Below, piece after piece: positions 43,985 through 52,961 of a DNA stretch of 64,000 nt; within the stretch, counting starts at the first letter, position 1, and every line of letters starts with the position of its first letter. Source of the stretch: Candidatus Hecatella orcuttiae (lineage in GTDB: Archaea; Thermoproteota; Bathyarchaeia; Hecatellales; Hecatellaceae); NCBI GenBank assembly GCA_002011035.2, contig MTLY02000003.1:117194-181193 (forward strand), written 5' to 3'. The notes below the pieces were generated by a model. It was not told where the DNA came from. It did not search any database and saw only the letters and a program-made list of their open reading frames with translations. Made by a program: the position numbers and the translations under genes.

Positions 43985-44431
43985 ATGTCAACTAGGAAAA
44001 GGCGTTCCTTTTTCGACCTCTTCGATGAGATCAGAAGCGAAATAGACCGAATGATGAAAGAATTCACCGAAGCCATGCTGCCTGAAACGCCCATGTACGA
44101 CGTGACCAAGAAGGAGCTTCAACCCCTCACCAACATCCAAGAAACCGAGGAAAACGTCATCGTCACCATAGACCTGCCCTGCGTCAGAAAGGAAGACATA
44201 AAGCTTCACATCACAAAAGACAGTCTCAAAGTTGAAGCTCCCACCCGGCAGTGCATTCAATTCGAGCCGTGGGGACCCTTCCAAAGGCAGGTGGAGTTTG
44301 AAGTCTTTCGGAAAATCCTGAAACTACCCACCACCGTGGAAGCCAAGAAAGCTAGGGCCAGGTTCCAAGGCGGCATCTTGGAGGTAACCATCCCCAAAAA
44401 GACCGTGGGCTTCGAGGTGCCCATCGAGTAG
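43985..44431 (+). CDS. hsp20: Small heat shock protein Hsp20
   Basis: 148 residues. N-terminal helix (FFDLFDEIRSEIDRMMKEF), then the alpha-crystallin domain (EENVIVTIDLPCVRKEDIKL and FRKILKLPTTVEAKKARARF) with the end GGILEVTIPKK. Holds unfolded proteins. The ATG follows a G-run and lies 12 bases after the PAC2 gene. The usual C-terminal I-x-I is replaced by a short VPIE end. Confidence 0.93.
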   Translation: MSTRKRRSFFDLFDEIRSEIDRMMKEFTEAMLPETPMYDVTKKELQPLTNIQETEENVIVTIDLPCVRKEDIKLHITKDSLKVEAPTRQCIQFEPWGPFQRQVEFEVFRKILKLPTTVEAKKARARFQGGILEVTIPKKTVGFEVPIE

Positions 44432-44488
44432 AAGGCCATCCTCCGGCAGCAGGCTCTGCCTTAAAAAGCCTCGGATCGAGCAGCGGGG

Positions 44489-45592
44489 ATGATGATGGTT
44501 CAAAAAAGGAGACAGGTCACCTACAGGGAAGCCGGCGTAGACATCGAAGCTGAGGAAGAGGCCCTCAGAGAAGTTGTGAAAAAATGCCATGAAAGCTTCG
44601 TCTTCCGAAAAGGACCCGGCAGCGCTGTTATCCCCATTTCCCACTTCTCCGGCGTCGTCAAAATTTCCGAGAAACTGGGCTTGGCTGTGAAGACCGACGG
44701 AGTGGGATCCAAGGTTCTTATCGCCCAGCTTATGGAGAAATACGACACCGTGGGCATCGACTGCGTGGCCATGAACGTGAACGACGTAGTCTGCGTGGGA
44801 GCGGAGCCCCTCTCCTTCGTCGACTACATCGCCGTTCAAAAGCCGGACCCGCTGCTTTTAAAGGAGATAGCCTCAGGCCTCGTGGAGGGAGCCAGAAGGG
44901 CGAAGGTGGCCATCGTGGGGGGTGAAATAGCTCAGCTTCCAGAAATCATCCAAGGTAGCGTGGAAGGCAGAGGATTCGACTTAGCTGGCATGTGCATCGG
45001 CCTCCTGCCCCTGAATCGCCTGCTTTCAGGGGAAGCTGTTAGGGAAGGCGATGTGGTCGTAGGGTTTGAAAGCTCAGGCATCCACAGCAACGGTCTAACC
45101 TTGGCTAGGAAAGTTCTCCTAGAAAAGGCTAAACTCAGCCTCTTCAAGCCTGCGGAAGGACTTGACAGGCCCTTGGGGGAAGAACTGCTCGAGCCCACCC
45201 GCATCTATGTGGCGGAGGCTCTGGAAATGCTAGATTCGGGCCTCCAGGTTAAGGCTATGGCTCACATCACCGGAAAAGGCCTCCTAAACCTAGGGAGGAT
45301 AGGTGGAGATTGCGGTTTCCTCATCGAAAACCTACCCCCTCCTCCCCCCATCTTTAACCTCATCCAAAGCAGTGGAAAGGTGGCTGAGGAGGAAATGTAC
45401 CGGGTCTTCAACATGGGAATAGGTTTCTGCGCGGTGATTCCTAAGGAAGAAGTTGATTTAGCGTTAAAAATAGCGGAAAAACACGGTGGAAGAGCTCATC
45501 TTCTAGGAAAAGCTGTAAAAGACCCTGAAAGGAGGATCCGAATAAAACCCAAGCGGTTGGTTGGCGTTAGAGGGAGATTTGAGAAATATTAG
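44489..45592 (+). CDS. purM: Phosphoribosylformylglycinamidine cyclo-ligase (AIR synthase)
   Basis: Purine synthesis step 5. 367 residues with the PurM motifs TYREAGVDIEAEE, then VKTDGVGSKVLIAQ, DCVAMNVNDVVCVGAEPL, SSGIHSNGLTLAR and the C-terminal MAHITGKGL. Start at the first of three ATG codons at 44489; any of the three is possible. It follows Hsp20 with a 57-base gap, and the promoter arrangement is not clear. Confidence 0.95.
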   Translation: MMMVQKRRQVTYREAGVDIEAEEEALREVVKKCHESFVFRKGPGSAVIPISHFSGVVKISEKLGLAVKTDGVGSKVLIAQLMEKYDTVGIDCVAMNVNDVVCVGAEPLSFVDYIAVQKPDPLLLKEIASGLVEGARRAKVAIVGGEIAQLPEIIQGSVEGRGFDLAGMCIGLLPLNRLLSGEAVREGDVVVGFESSGIHSNGLTLARKVLLEKAKLSLFKPAEGLDRPLGEELLEPTRIYVAEALEMLDSGLQVKAMAHITGKGLLNLGRIGGDCGFLIENLPPPPPIFNLIQSSGKVAEEEMYRVFNMGIGFCAVIPKEEVDLALKIAEKHGGRAHLLGKAVKDPERRIRIKPKRLVGVRGRFEKY

Positions 45593-45684
45593 CTTCTGTA
45601 AGGAAGAAGTCCTTCCCAGCCGGATTATCAAAAATCTTATATTTCTAGGCCCGATTAAAAAACAGTTTAACGGAGGTAGTTTCC

Positions 45685-46764
45685 TTGGCTGAGATAAGAG
45701 TCGCTATAGCCGGTGTCGGCAACTGCGCTTCTTCCTTAGTCCAAGGAGTCTACTACTACAGAAACGTAAGTGATGATGAAAAAGTTTTAGGTCTCATGCA
45801 CACGGTTTTCGGAGGATACAGAATCGGAGACATACGGTTTGTAGCAGCCTTCGACGTGGACCCCAGAAAAATCGGAAAAGACCTCTCCCAAGCCATCTTC
45901 TCCGCGCCCAACTGTACCCTGAAGTTCTCCGATGTCCCATACTTGGGGGTACCGGTTCAACCAGCGCCTATGCTGGATGGTGTGGCACCTCACATGATGG
46001 AAAGCTTCGGGCTTAAGGACGACGACCCCGTGGAGCCCGTGGAGATCGTTGATGTCCTGAGAGCTTCGGAGGCTGATATGCTGATCAACTATCTTCCCGT
46101 AGGCAGCCGACAGGCTACGCAGTATTATGCGGAAGCCGCGCTTAAAGCTGGCTGCGGATTCGTCAACGCCATACCGGAGTTCATAGCCTCCAGTCCAGAA
46201 TGGGTGAAAAGGTACGAGGAAGTAGGCTTGCCGCTGGCTGGCGATGACATCAAAAGCCAAGTGGGTGCGACTATCATCCATAGGACCTTAGTGGAGCTTT
46301 TGGAGAGCAGAGGCGTCAAAGTGGATGAAACCTATCAGCTGAACATCGGGGGAAACACCGACTTCCTCAACATGACGGTGGAGGATCGCTTGGCTAGGAA
46401 GAGGATAAGCAAAACCGAGGCGGTTACAAGTCTTCTCCCCTACGAAATACCTGTGCGGATAGGCCCCTCCGACTACGTGCCTTTCCTCAACGACCAGAAA
46501 ATATGTTACCTCCACATTAAGGGGAAGAAGTTCGGCGGCGCCTCCATTACGGTGGACCTGAAACTTGCGGTGGAGGACTCTCCAAACAGCGCTGGAGTCA
46601 TGGTCGATGTGATTCGGGCGATGAAGTTGGGGTTAGACAGGGAGTTAGGCGGAGTCTTAACCAGCATCTCAGCCTACGCCTTTAAACATCCACCTCAACA
46701 GGTTCCAGACCATCAAGCCAGAGTGTGGGTGGAGGAATTCATCCAAGGTAAAAGACAGCGGTGA
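45685..46764 (+). CDS. ino1: Inositol-3-phosphate synthase
   Basis: 359 residues, NAD-dependent. VAIAGVGNCASSLVQGVYYY is the Rossmann start, with GDDIKSQVGATIIHRTL and NIGGNTDFLNM as the conserved active-site parts. Turns glucose-6-phosphate into myo-inositol-3-phosphate for archaeal inositol lipids and solutes. The TTG start at 45685 has GGAGGTAG upstream. It fits the lipid theme of the window (geranylgeranyl reductase, UPF0104). Confidence 0.95.
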   Translation: MAEIRVAIAGVGNCASSLVQGVYYYRNVSDDEKVLGLMHTVFGGYRIGDIRFVAAFDVDPRKIGKDLSQAIFSAPNCTLKFSDVPYLGVPVQPAPMLDGVAPHMMESFGLKDDDPVEPVEIVDVLRASEADMLINYLPVGSRQATQYYAEAALKAGCGFVNAIPEFIASSPEWVKRYEEVGLPLAGDDIKSQVGATIIHRTLVELLESRGVKVDETYQLNIGGNTDFLNMTVEDRLARKRISKTEAVTSLLPYEIPVRIGPSDYVPFLNDQKICYLHIKGKKFGGASITVDLKLAVEDSPNSAGVMVDVIRAMKLGLDRELGGVLTSISAYAFKHPPQQVPDHQARVWVEEFIQGKRQR

Positions 46765-46885
46765 AAACTCCGCTGTTAGATTCACCTCACCTACACCACC
46801 CTAGGGAAGTTTGACTCAGCTTTCAAGAAGCGATAGTGTAGTGTAGGGTTTAATCTTTAAATTCTTCATCCAACCATGTCGAAGG

Positions 46886-48055
46886 ATGATGATACCTTCA
46901 ACCGTCAGGGTGGCTACGGGTCTATACTGTAACTGGGATTCTTTCGTCAGAGTAGACAGTCAGGTTCTTCGCTGGGTTGAGAACTTGCAAAAAGTAAAAC
47001 CGCAAGCCGTTGTTTTAAAGTCCTTGGAAGAAGCTGTATACACTCTGCAAAAAGCTTTCAGGGAAGGAGGAAGGGAGTTCCTCATATCCCGGGAACTCTA
47101 CTCTTCTCTTGATTCTCTTTTTAAGAGGAGGGAGAAAAGAGTTGGAGGCAACGGTTACCATATGGGTAAAGTTTTGTTCGACCTAGGTCTTAGGCCGTTG
47201 GTATCCTACCCTTGCCGGCCTCCCAACCTCATGCGGGCTTCCCCGGCTTTCAAGATAGCTTGTGGAAAAGAATTCAAATTGCCTGAGGAGGCAGTACGGG
47301 TCGGGGACCCGGAATACGACCACATCGTCTTCGAGTTTACAGAAGACCCTTCTCTAGGGGTTTTCTTAGAAGGGCGCCATATACTCTCCTGGGACAGGAT
47401 GTCTTCGGAGGGAAAATTTGACTACGACTTTCTGGAGCATGCCTCCGACCGGAGGTTCGTGGACGTTCTGATTCTCGCCTACGCCCATCTTCTTCTCCCA
47501 GATTTCAAAAAGAAAACCGACGAGGTAGTTGACTACTTGGACGGTTCGAGGAGGCCAAAAGTGCACTTGGAACTGGGTCAAGGTTCGGAGGAGGCTTTAA
47601 CCTATGCCCTAAAAAAGTTCACAGACTATCACTGCGTAGACTCTCTAGGTCTTAACGAGAAAGAATGCGCAGACTTCCTGAAGGCTTCTTCAGGAAGACC
47701 TGAAGACCTAGCTGAAGCTGCATTGGAGGCCGCTAAGCTCTATGGTGTGGACAGAGTCTGCGTTCACTCATCCTCCTTCGCCCTATCCGTATCGAAGTAC
47801 AGCTTAGACAGGGAAGCGGAAGCCTTGACCACAGGCCGTTTGGTCGCCGCGGCTAAAACCTTCGGTCTTCCCTTCGAAGAAAGTCTGAATTCAGCTGCTG
47901 GTCTTCCCTGCTCAGAGGTTAAGCCGAGAAAAGAGAAGAGAGACGGCTACAGCCTCTGCCTCATTCCCGCTCTCATAAACAGGAACCCAAAGGTTTTAAC
48001 AGGCCTAGGAGACGCCTTCGCTGCTTCTCAGTCAGTCAAGGCGCTTATTCCCTAA
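46886..48055 (+). CDS. ADP-dependent sugar kinase (phosphofructokinase/glucokinase family)
   Basis: 389 residues. GGNGYHMGKVLFDLG is the ribokinase-fold substrate loop, and the C-terminal TGLGDAFAAS holds the catalytic Asp, as in archaeal ADP-dependent phosphofructokinase and glucokinase (EC 2.7.1.146/147). The two activities cannot be told apart by motif. This is the gateway of the modified Embden-Meyerhof pathway. It is followed by the LpdD-like gene after two bases. Confidence 0.85.
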   Translation: MMIPSTVRVATGLYCNWDSFVRVDSQVLRWVENLQKVKPQAVVLKSLEEAVYTLQKAFREGGREFLISRELYSSLDSLFKRREKRVGGNGYHMGKVLFDLGLRPLVSYPCRPPNLMRASPAFKIACGKEFKLPEEAVRVGDPEYDHIVFEFTEDPSLGVFLEGRHILSWDRMSSEGKFDYDFLEHASDRRFVDVLILAYAHLLLPDFKKKTDEVVDYLDGSRRPKVHLELGQGSEEALTYALKKFTDYHCVDSLGLNEKECADFLKASSGRPEDLAEAALEAAKLYGVDRVCVHSSSFALSVSKYSLDREAEALTTGRLVAAAKTFGLPFEESLNSAAGLPCSEVKPRKEKRDGYSLCLIPALINRNPKVLTGLGDAFAASQSVKALIP

Positions 48056-48057
48056 AG

Positions 48058-48519
48058 ATGAAGGGCTTTGTTCGCAGTGTGGTAAAATTATATGCCGGGA
48101 GGTTTTATTCCAAAATTATGGAAGCTTCGGGTACAGGTATATTGACAGCGTCCGCTGGAAAGGGAAGAACCGCTGCGAACAGCGTAGGCATCTTCATGGA
48201 AAGAGGAGCAGTTCTCTGCATCTTTGGCAGAGAATCTCCCCATGTGGGTGCTGTAGCTTTGGCTGTCCCTCGGCCGAGTTTGAAGGATCCTCGTAGGCTG
48301 AGTGCAACTTCCTCGGTGCTCACGGTAGTCGGCCATAAGGAAGATGAAATAGTTAAACCTCTTTCAGAGGAAGCCGCCAAGAAGCTTAACCTCACCACAG
48401 TAGTTGTGGCAGGTCTTCACGTGGAGAAAGCCTCAGACCGGGACATCGAAGCCTTAAAAGAAAACGCTAAGCTGAGCGCAGAAAAACTCGTGAAAACCTT
48501 CATGAGACGTTGGAAATAA
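48058..48519 (+). CDS. LpdD-like protein (prenylated-flavin chaperone-like fold)
   Basis: 153 residues. Gly-rich start (TGILTASAGKGRTAANSV), then SPHVGAVALAVPRPSLKDPRR and VVGHKEDEIVKPLSEEAAKKL, which matches the LpdD-like family linked to UbiD-type decarboxylases by prenylated flavin handling. Starts two bases after the sugar-kinase stop codon, so co-expressed. No UbiD/UbiX gene is in the window; the role next to a sugar kinase is unclear. Confidence 0.6.
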   Translation: MKGFVRSVVKLYAGRFYSKIMEASGTGILTASAGKGRTAANSVGIFMERGAVLCIFGRESPHVGAVALAVPRPSLKDPRRLSATSSVLTVVGHKEDEIVKPLSEEAAKKLNLTTVVVAGLHVEKASDRDIEALKENAKLSAEKLVKTFMRRWK

Positions 48520-48525
48520 AAAGAC

Positions 48526-48560
48526 AACCCTGCCGGGCGACCCCGGCGGGAGCTAGGGTT
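48526..48560. terminator. Bidirectional hairpin between convergent genes
   Basis: AACCCT (48526-48531) pairs with AGGGTT (48555-48560), and GCCGGG (48532-48537) with CCCGGC (48542-48547). It sits between the convergent ends of the LpdD-like gene (48519) and the ferritin-like gene (48559), so it could stop transcription from both sides. Confidence 0.6.
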
Positions 48561-48975
48561 ATTTCTCCATCAGGCTTGTGAATGTGTCGTGGTGGTTTTC
48601 TTCATCCTCCAGTATCTTTCTGAAAATTCTCGCCGTGGTCACATCTTCTTCATTCTGCGCCGTTTTAATTATCTGCTTGTAAAGCCGGATTGCTCCTTCT
48701 TCGTCTTTTATATCTTGTTTTATCATTTCTTTAAGGGTTTTTCCGACAAAGATGGGCTTAGGTTTGGTTGTAGGTTTTCCTCCCAAGTAAGCCAGTCTTT
48801 CAGCGATTTCTTCAGCGTGCTTCATCTCGGTTATAGCTATGCTTCTCAGCTCATCCTTCACGGCGAAACCTTCTACCCCCGCCCAGAGGATATGCTGCCA
48901 CATATACTGGATTGATACCTGTAACTCTCTTGCCACTGCTTCATTCAACAAATCCAGCAATTTTTTTGATACCAT
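48559..48975 (-). CDS. Ferritin-like di-iron protein (bacterioferritin/Dps-like)
   Basis: 138 residues, four-helix bundle with di-iron ligands: E in VARELQVSIQYMWQH, EMKHAEEIAERL, DEEGAIRLYKQ and EDEENHHD. Probably binds iron for storage or peroxide reduction. The ATG at 48975 is preceded by GGTGAGG eight bases upstream. Faces the polyferredoxin gene on the other strand. Confidence 0.88.
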   Translation of the reverse strand: MVSKKLLDLLNEAVARELQVSIQYMWQHILWAGVEGFAVKDELRSIAITEMKHAEEIAERLAYLGGKPTTKPKPIFVGKTLKEMIKQDIKDEEGAIRLYKQIIKTAQNEEDVTTARIFRKILEDEENHHDTFTSLMEK

Positions 48976-49141
48976 ATTCTAACCTCACCTTATACTCCGA
49001 AATAGGCGCGATTTGTTTTTAAGATTTTCTATCACCTGCCCGCAACAAAGATAATCAAGCAGAAAGACTCCTCTCCTGGAGTGAAAGATAATAATCCCCG
49101 CCGCTTAATATACTCCAAGGAAGCATATTCGAGGTTTCACC

Positions 49142-49561
49142 ATGGTCTATAGAAGGCTTTCCGTCGTAGACGTCGACCTCTGTGTAGGCTGCCAGTGTTG
49201 CATGTTTGCTTGCAACAGAAGGTTTGCCGAAGCAGGTCTATCTAGGTCGGCAATTCACGTCAGATCTGCTGGAGGGTTTGAAAGAGGCTTCGTGGTAACG
49301 GTTTGCAGAGCCTGCCCAGATCCCCCTTGCATGAAGGTTTGCCCCACCAACGCTTTGGAGCTCAGAAAACATGGGGGCGTCATTCTCAAGCCGGAAAAGT
49401 GCATCGGATGCCAGAACTGTGTTGAAGCCTGCACCATCGGGGCTATCTTCTGGAATAAAGTTGAAGCCAAGCCTGTTATCTGCGTCTATTGCGGCTACTG
49501 CGCTGACTTCTGCGCCTTCGGGGTTCTGAAAGCTGAACCCTTGGAGGGGGAAAAGAAATGA
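49142..49561 (+). CDS. 4Fe-4S polyferredoxin, partner of the aldehyde oxidoreductase
   Basis: 139 residues with 4Fe-4S motifs CVGCQCCMFAC, CRACPDPPCMKVCP, CIGCQNCVEAC and CVYCGYCADFC, giving Cys for four clusters. Carries electrons from the enzyme encoded right after it; its stop codon overlaps that gene's start. TATA-like TTAATATACT lies about 35 bases upstream of the ATG. Confidence 0.9.
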   Translation: MVYRRLSVVDVDLCVGCQCCMFACNRRFAEAGLSRSAIHVRSAGGFERGFVVTVCRACPDPPCMKVCPTNALELRKHGGVILKPEKCIGCQNCVEACTIGAIFWNKVEAKPVICVYCGYCADFCAFGVLKAEPLEGEKK

Positions 49562-51321
49562 TGGAAGAAGATTCCCTCAGCCGGATTCTCTATGTGGATC
49601 TGTCAAGGCGGAGGTTCTGGGTTAAGGAAAGGCCTGAGCTTTTTGAAAAGTGGCTGGGGGGCGCAGGAGTCGCCATCCAACTGCTCAAGGAAGAATGCCC
49701 CAAGGATGCTGACCCCTTCGGTCCGGAAAACCCTGTGATTTTCGCCGTGGGCCCCTTGAACGGGCTTTTTCCAATAGCCTCCAAAACCGCAGCCATGTTT
49801 AAGTCTCCTCTCACAGGCAATCTGGGTGAAAGTTATGCGGGAGGCAGAAGCTCCATCGCCCTACGGATGGCCGGCTACGGTGCGTTGGTGATTAAAGGCT
49901 CCAGCGAAACACCTGTTTACCTTGCAGTTCACGAGGAGGATGTCCATTTCAGGGAAGCTTCAGTCCTTTGGGGAATGCGCAGCAGCTACACGGTTGGGCG
50001 GGTGATAAGAGGAAGGGAGCCGGCGGCTGGAGTGAGAACCATCATGCGCATCGGGAGAGCAGGGGAAAAACTAGTTTCCTACGCCTGCCTGGTCACCGAA
50101 ACCTACAGACATTTCGGCAGACTGGGGCTGGGAGCAGTCTTCGGCAGCAAAAAGCTGAAAGCCTTAACCATCTCCGGAAAGCGTTCCTTCAAGTTCAAGA
50201 AACCCCGACAGTACCGGGAGGTCTACGACAAAATCTTCGAGCAACTTGTCACATCTCCCGCGATGAAAAAATACCATGAACTGGGCACGGCTATGAACAT
50301 CGGCCCGCTGAACGAGATGAAAGCTCTGCCCACCAAAAACCTGTCATCGGCTTCGTTTGAAAAGGCAGAGGACATCTCGGGGGAAAGTTTTGCTGAAAAA
50401 TATCTAGGCCGAAGGGTGGCCTGCGCCCACTGCCCTGTTAGCTGCGTCCACATCGCTGCCTTGAGGGAACCCTACGAAACTGAGCCCTACTTCTACAAGA
50501 CCAAGATGATCTCCTACGACTACGAGCTTATCTACGCCTTGGGTTCCATGCTTGAGATACCTTCTCCACCAGAGGTTCTGAAACTTATCGACGAAGTGGA
50601 AACCTTCGGCTTGGACGCCATGAGCACCGGTGTAGCCTTGGCTTGGGCGACGGAAATGCAGGAAAGAGGATTGATAACAGAGACAGAGCTCTCCGGCCTC
50701 AGGCTGAGATGGGGCGACGCTGAAGCCTATACTAAGGCCATTCAGATGCTGGTGGAGCAGCCCAACGATTTCTTTCGAGCCTTAGCCCGCGGTGTCGACT
50801 ACGCTTCTTTAAAGTACGGAGGCTCGGAGTATGCTCTAGCCTTCGGAGGTAATGAGATGCCCGGCTACCACACCGGCCCGGCGGCGCATGTAGGCTATCT
50901 TGTGGGCGCGCGTCACAGCCACCTAGACGGCAGTGGGTACAGTATCGACCAAAAGTGGAGCGCGGCTGGAAGACAGCCTACAGCGGAGGATGTTGCAGCT
51001 GCCCTGATCTCGGAGGAGATATGGCGGCAGATACTTTCCAGCCTTGTAATATGCTATTTTGGCAGAGGAGTCTACACGCAGGAAATCGTGGTTGAAGCTC
51101 TGAATGTAGCTGGGTATCCGGTGAGCTACCAAGAGTTGATGAAACTGGGGGCTGAGATCCTGAAAGCCAAGTATGAGTTCAAGTTCAGTCAAGGCTTCAG
51201 CTTCGAGGGGCTGAAGGTGCCAAAACGAGTTTTAGAGACGCCTACTCCCTTGGGCTTTATTTCCGAGGACTTTATCAGAGAAAGTGTAAACCTTTACAGG
51301 AGAAAACTGGAAAGCTTATGA
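49558..51321 (+). CDS. Aldehyde:ferredoxin oxidoreductase family tungstoenzyme
   Basis: 587 residues. N-terminal LSRILYVDLSRRRFWVK and KSPLTGNLGESYAGGRSS are the family starts, and CAHCPVSC (C-x2-C-x3-C) with a distant C in SSLVICYFGRG bind the 4Fe-4S cluster. Likely oxidises aldehydes (or acts in amino acid or glyceraldehyde-3-phosphate metabolism; the subtype is not fixed by sequence) using a tungsten-pterin. Overlaps the ferredoxin gene by 4 bases. Confidence 0.9.
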   Translation: MMEEDSLSRILYVDLSRRRFWVKERPELFEKWLGGAGVAIQLLKEECPKDADPFGPENPVIFAVGPLNGLFPIASKTAAMFKSPLTGNLGESYAGGRSSIALRMAGYGALVIKGSSETPVYLAVHEEDVHFREASVLWGMRSSYTVGRVIRGREPAAGVRTIMRIGRAGEKLVSYACLVTETYRHFGRLGLGAVFGSKKLKALTISGKRSFKFKKPRQYREVYDKIFEQLVTSPAMKKYHELGTAMNIGPLNEMKALPTKNLSSASFEKAEDISGESFAEKYLGRRVACAHCPVSCVHIAALREPYETEPYFYKTKMISYDYELIYALGSMLEIPSPPEVLKLIDEVETFGLDAMSTGVALAWATEMQERGLITETELSGLRLRWGDAEAYTKAIQMLVEQPNDFFRALARGVDYASLKYGGSEYALAFGGNEMPGYHTGPAAHVGYLVGARHSHLDGSGYSIDQKWSAAGRQPTAEDVAAALISEEIWRQILSSLVICYFGRGVYTQEIVVEALNVAGYPVSYQELMKLGAEILKAKYEFKFSQGFSFEGLKVPKRVLETPTPLGFISEDFIRESVNLYRRKLESL

Positions 51322-51420
51322 GGGCGTCGAGGCTTAAACGGCTTGGTTGGTGGAAAAGATTTATGGGCAGCCAAGCATCTGTGAATACACTTTGCAAGGC
51401 AGGATTGAGGGGGAGAAAAA

Positions 51421-52053
51421 TTGACATCCGCAGAAACCTATGAGTACCTGCTGCCCTTGGAAAGCTTGGTGGTTTCAGGCATTCAGATAGGCACGAAAAT
51501 CAAAACCAAGCATATGGAGCCCTACATCTACAGGGTGAGGCCTGACGGCCTGTTCATCATCGACACCCGAAAAACCGATGAAAGAGTCAGGATAGCAGCT
51601 AAATTTATGGCTACTTTTCCCCCCAGCAGTATAGCTGTGGTTTCCTTTCGTCTCTACGGGCAGACGCCTGTGGCTAAATTCTGCGAAGTAACAGGTTGCG
51701 TTCCTATCTTAGGACGGTTCCCCCCAGGCGCTTTCACTAACCCCCTCTGCCCCAGCTACATGGAGCCTCAGCTGGTGATGGTCACAGACCCTGCTGCCGA
51801 TGAGCAGGCGATAGGGGAAGCATCCAAGATCGGCTTGCCTGTCATCGCCCTCTGTGACACCGACAATGTTGTTGAGAACATCGACCTCGTCATCCCCACC
51901 AACAACAAAGGGAGGAAAGCCTTGGCCATGGTTTACTGGCTTCTAGCCAGACAGGTTCTACGGGAGAGAGGGGCTATCTCCACGGACGGCAACCTCTCGG
52001 TGCCAGTTGAAGATTTCGAGACCAAGCTTACCGAGAGTAAGGAAGAAACTTAG
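51421..52053 (+). CDS. rpsB: 30S ribosomal protein S2
   Basis: 210 residues with archaeal S2 parts: HMEPYIYRVRPDGLFIID, GRFPPGAFTNP, VTDPAADEQAI and ALCDTDNVVENIDLVIPTNN. The TTG start at 51421 follows GGGGGAG. It is not in its common archaeal neighbourhood (L18e-L13-S9-RpoN-RpoK-enolase-S2). The C-terminal 20 residues are acidic and variable. Confidence 0.95.
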   Translation: MTSAETYEYLLPLESLVVSGIQIGTKIKTKHMEPYIYRVRPDGLFIIDTRKTDERVRIAAKFMATFPPSSIAVVSFRLYGQTPVAKFCEVTGCVPILGRFPPGAFTNPLCPSYMEPQLVMVTDPAADEQAIGEASKIGLPVIALCDTDNVVENIDLVIPTNNKGRKALAMVYWLLARQVLRERGAISTDGNLSVPVEDFETKLTESKEET

Positions 52054-52134
52054 TCGTCAGGGGCAAACCGCGGCTTCCAGCTTTTTGGTGCTTGTTGCTT
52101 CTTTTCCGGGTTAGAGTCTCTGGTTAAATATAAA

Positions 52135-52163
52135 TACTTGTAATACTTTCAGGTTAACAAGTA
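52135..52163. promoter_or_regulatory. Inverted repeat with NikR-like spacing before the NicO transporter gene
   Basis: TACTTGT (52135-52141) and ACAAGTA (52157-52163) are perfect reverse complements 15 bases apart, so half-site centres are 22 bases apart. A TATA-like AAATATAAATA (about 52126-52136) overlaps its left arm. The transporter starts at 52184. The spacing matches NikR operators (GTATGA-N16-TCATAC in E. coli), though the half-site bases differ. Confidence 0.5.
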
Positions 52164-52183
52164 ATATCATGCCGGGTTGAAAA

Positions 52184-52870
52184 TTGGAAGCAGAACTGCT
52201 TTTAGTTCTTTCCCTCGGTTTTGTGCTGGGATTAGAACATTCAGCCGACGCAGACCATGTAGTGGCAGTGTCCACCATCGTTAGCAAGAACAAAAGTCTA
52301 GTGAAGTCTTCGATCCTCGGCACCTTGTGGGGAGTCGGACATACCTTCACCCTGTTGGTGGCAGGATTCACCGTTTTACTCTTCAAAGTTACCCTATCCG
52401 ACATGATGAGATTTCCGTTCGAATTTGCCGTGGGAATCATGCTGGTGGCGCTGGGGGTTTCAGTCCTCAGAAGAAGCCTATGGGACAGGGTTCATTTCCA
52501 CCGCCACACCCATGGTGCGCAGTCACACATTCATCTCCACTCCCACAGAGCTGGGGAAAGCCACGACCATAAACACACGCCGCTCCTCATAGGCATGATT
52601 CACGGCTTAGCGGGAAGCGCTGTGTTGCTTCTGTTGGTGCTTTCAACTCTGGATTCCCTGTTCCTCGGCTTGGTGTACATCCTCGTTTTCGGGGTGGGTT
52701 CCATCTTAGGCATGATGGGCTTGAGCGCCGTCATCAGCCTGCCCTTCATACTTTCAGCTGAACGCTCCGCAAAGCTGAACCGGTGTCTGAGGGCTATGTC
52801 AGGCTTCTTGAGCATCGGGCTGGGAATTCTAATAGTCCTAAAGGAGTTGAATCTAGTAGGAGTCTTCTAG
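52184..52870 (+). CDS. NicO/UreH-type nickel-cobalt transporter
   Basis: 228 residues, six helices, with the metal-selecting LGLEHSADADH (H-x4-D-H) near the N-terminus and a His-rich cytoplasmic loop (HFHRHTHGAQSHIHLHSH with DHKH). Moves Ni or Co. The TTG start at 52184 is the first possible. Ni or Co is needed for carbon monoxide dehydrogenase/acetyl-CoA synthase or corrinoid enzymes, which would fit a C1 metabolism. Confidence 0.85.
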   Translation: MEAELLLVLSLGFVLGLEHSADADHVVAVSTIVSKNKSLVKSSILGTLWGVGHTFTLLVAGFTVLLFKVTLSDMMRFPFEFAVGIMLVALGVSVLRRSLWDRVHFHRHTHGAQSHIHLHSHRAGESHDHKHTPLLIGMIHGLAGSAVLLLLVLSTLDSLFLGLVYILVFGVGSILGMMGLSAVISLPFILSAERSAKLNRCLRAMSGFLSIGLGILIVLKELNLVGVF

Positions 52871-52961
52871 ACAGGCTGGGATAGGCCGCCATATTTAATT
52901 GGAGAACAGTTTTATATTCGCCAGTTTTCTTTTCGTTAGAAAGGGACGGAGGTTAGAAATT

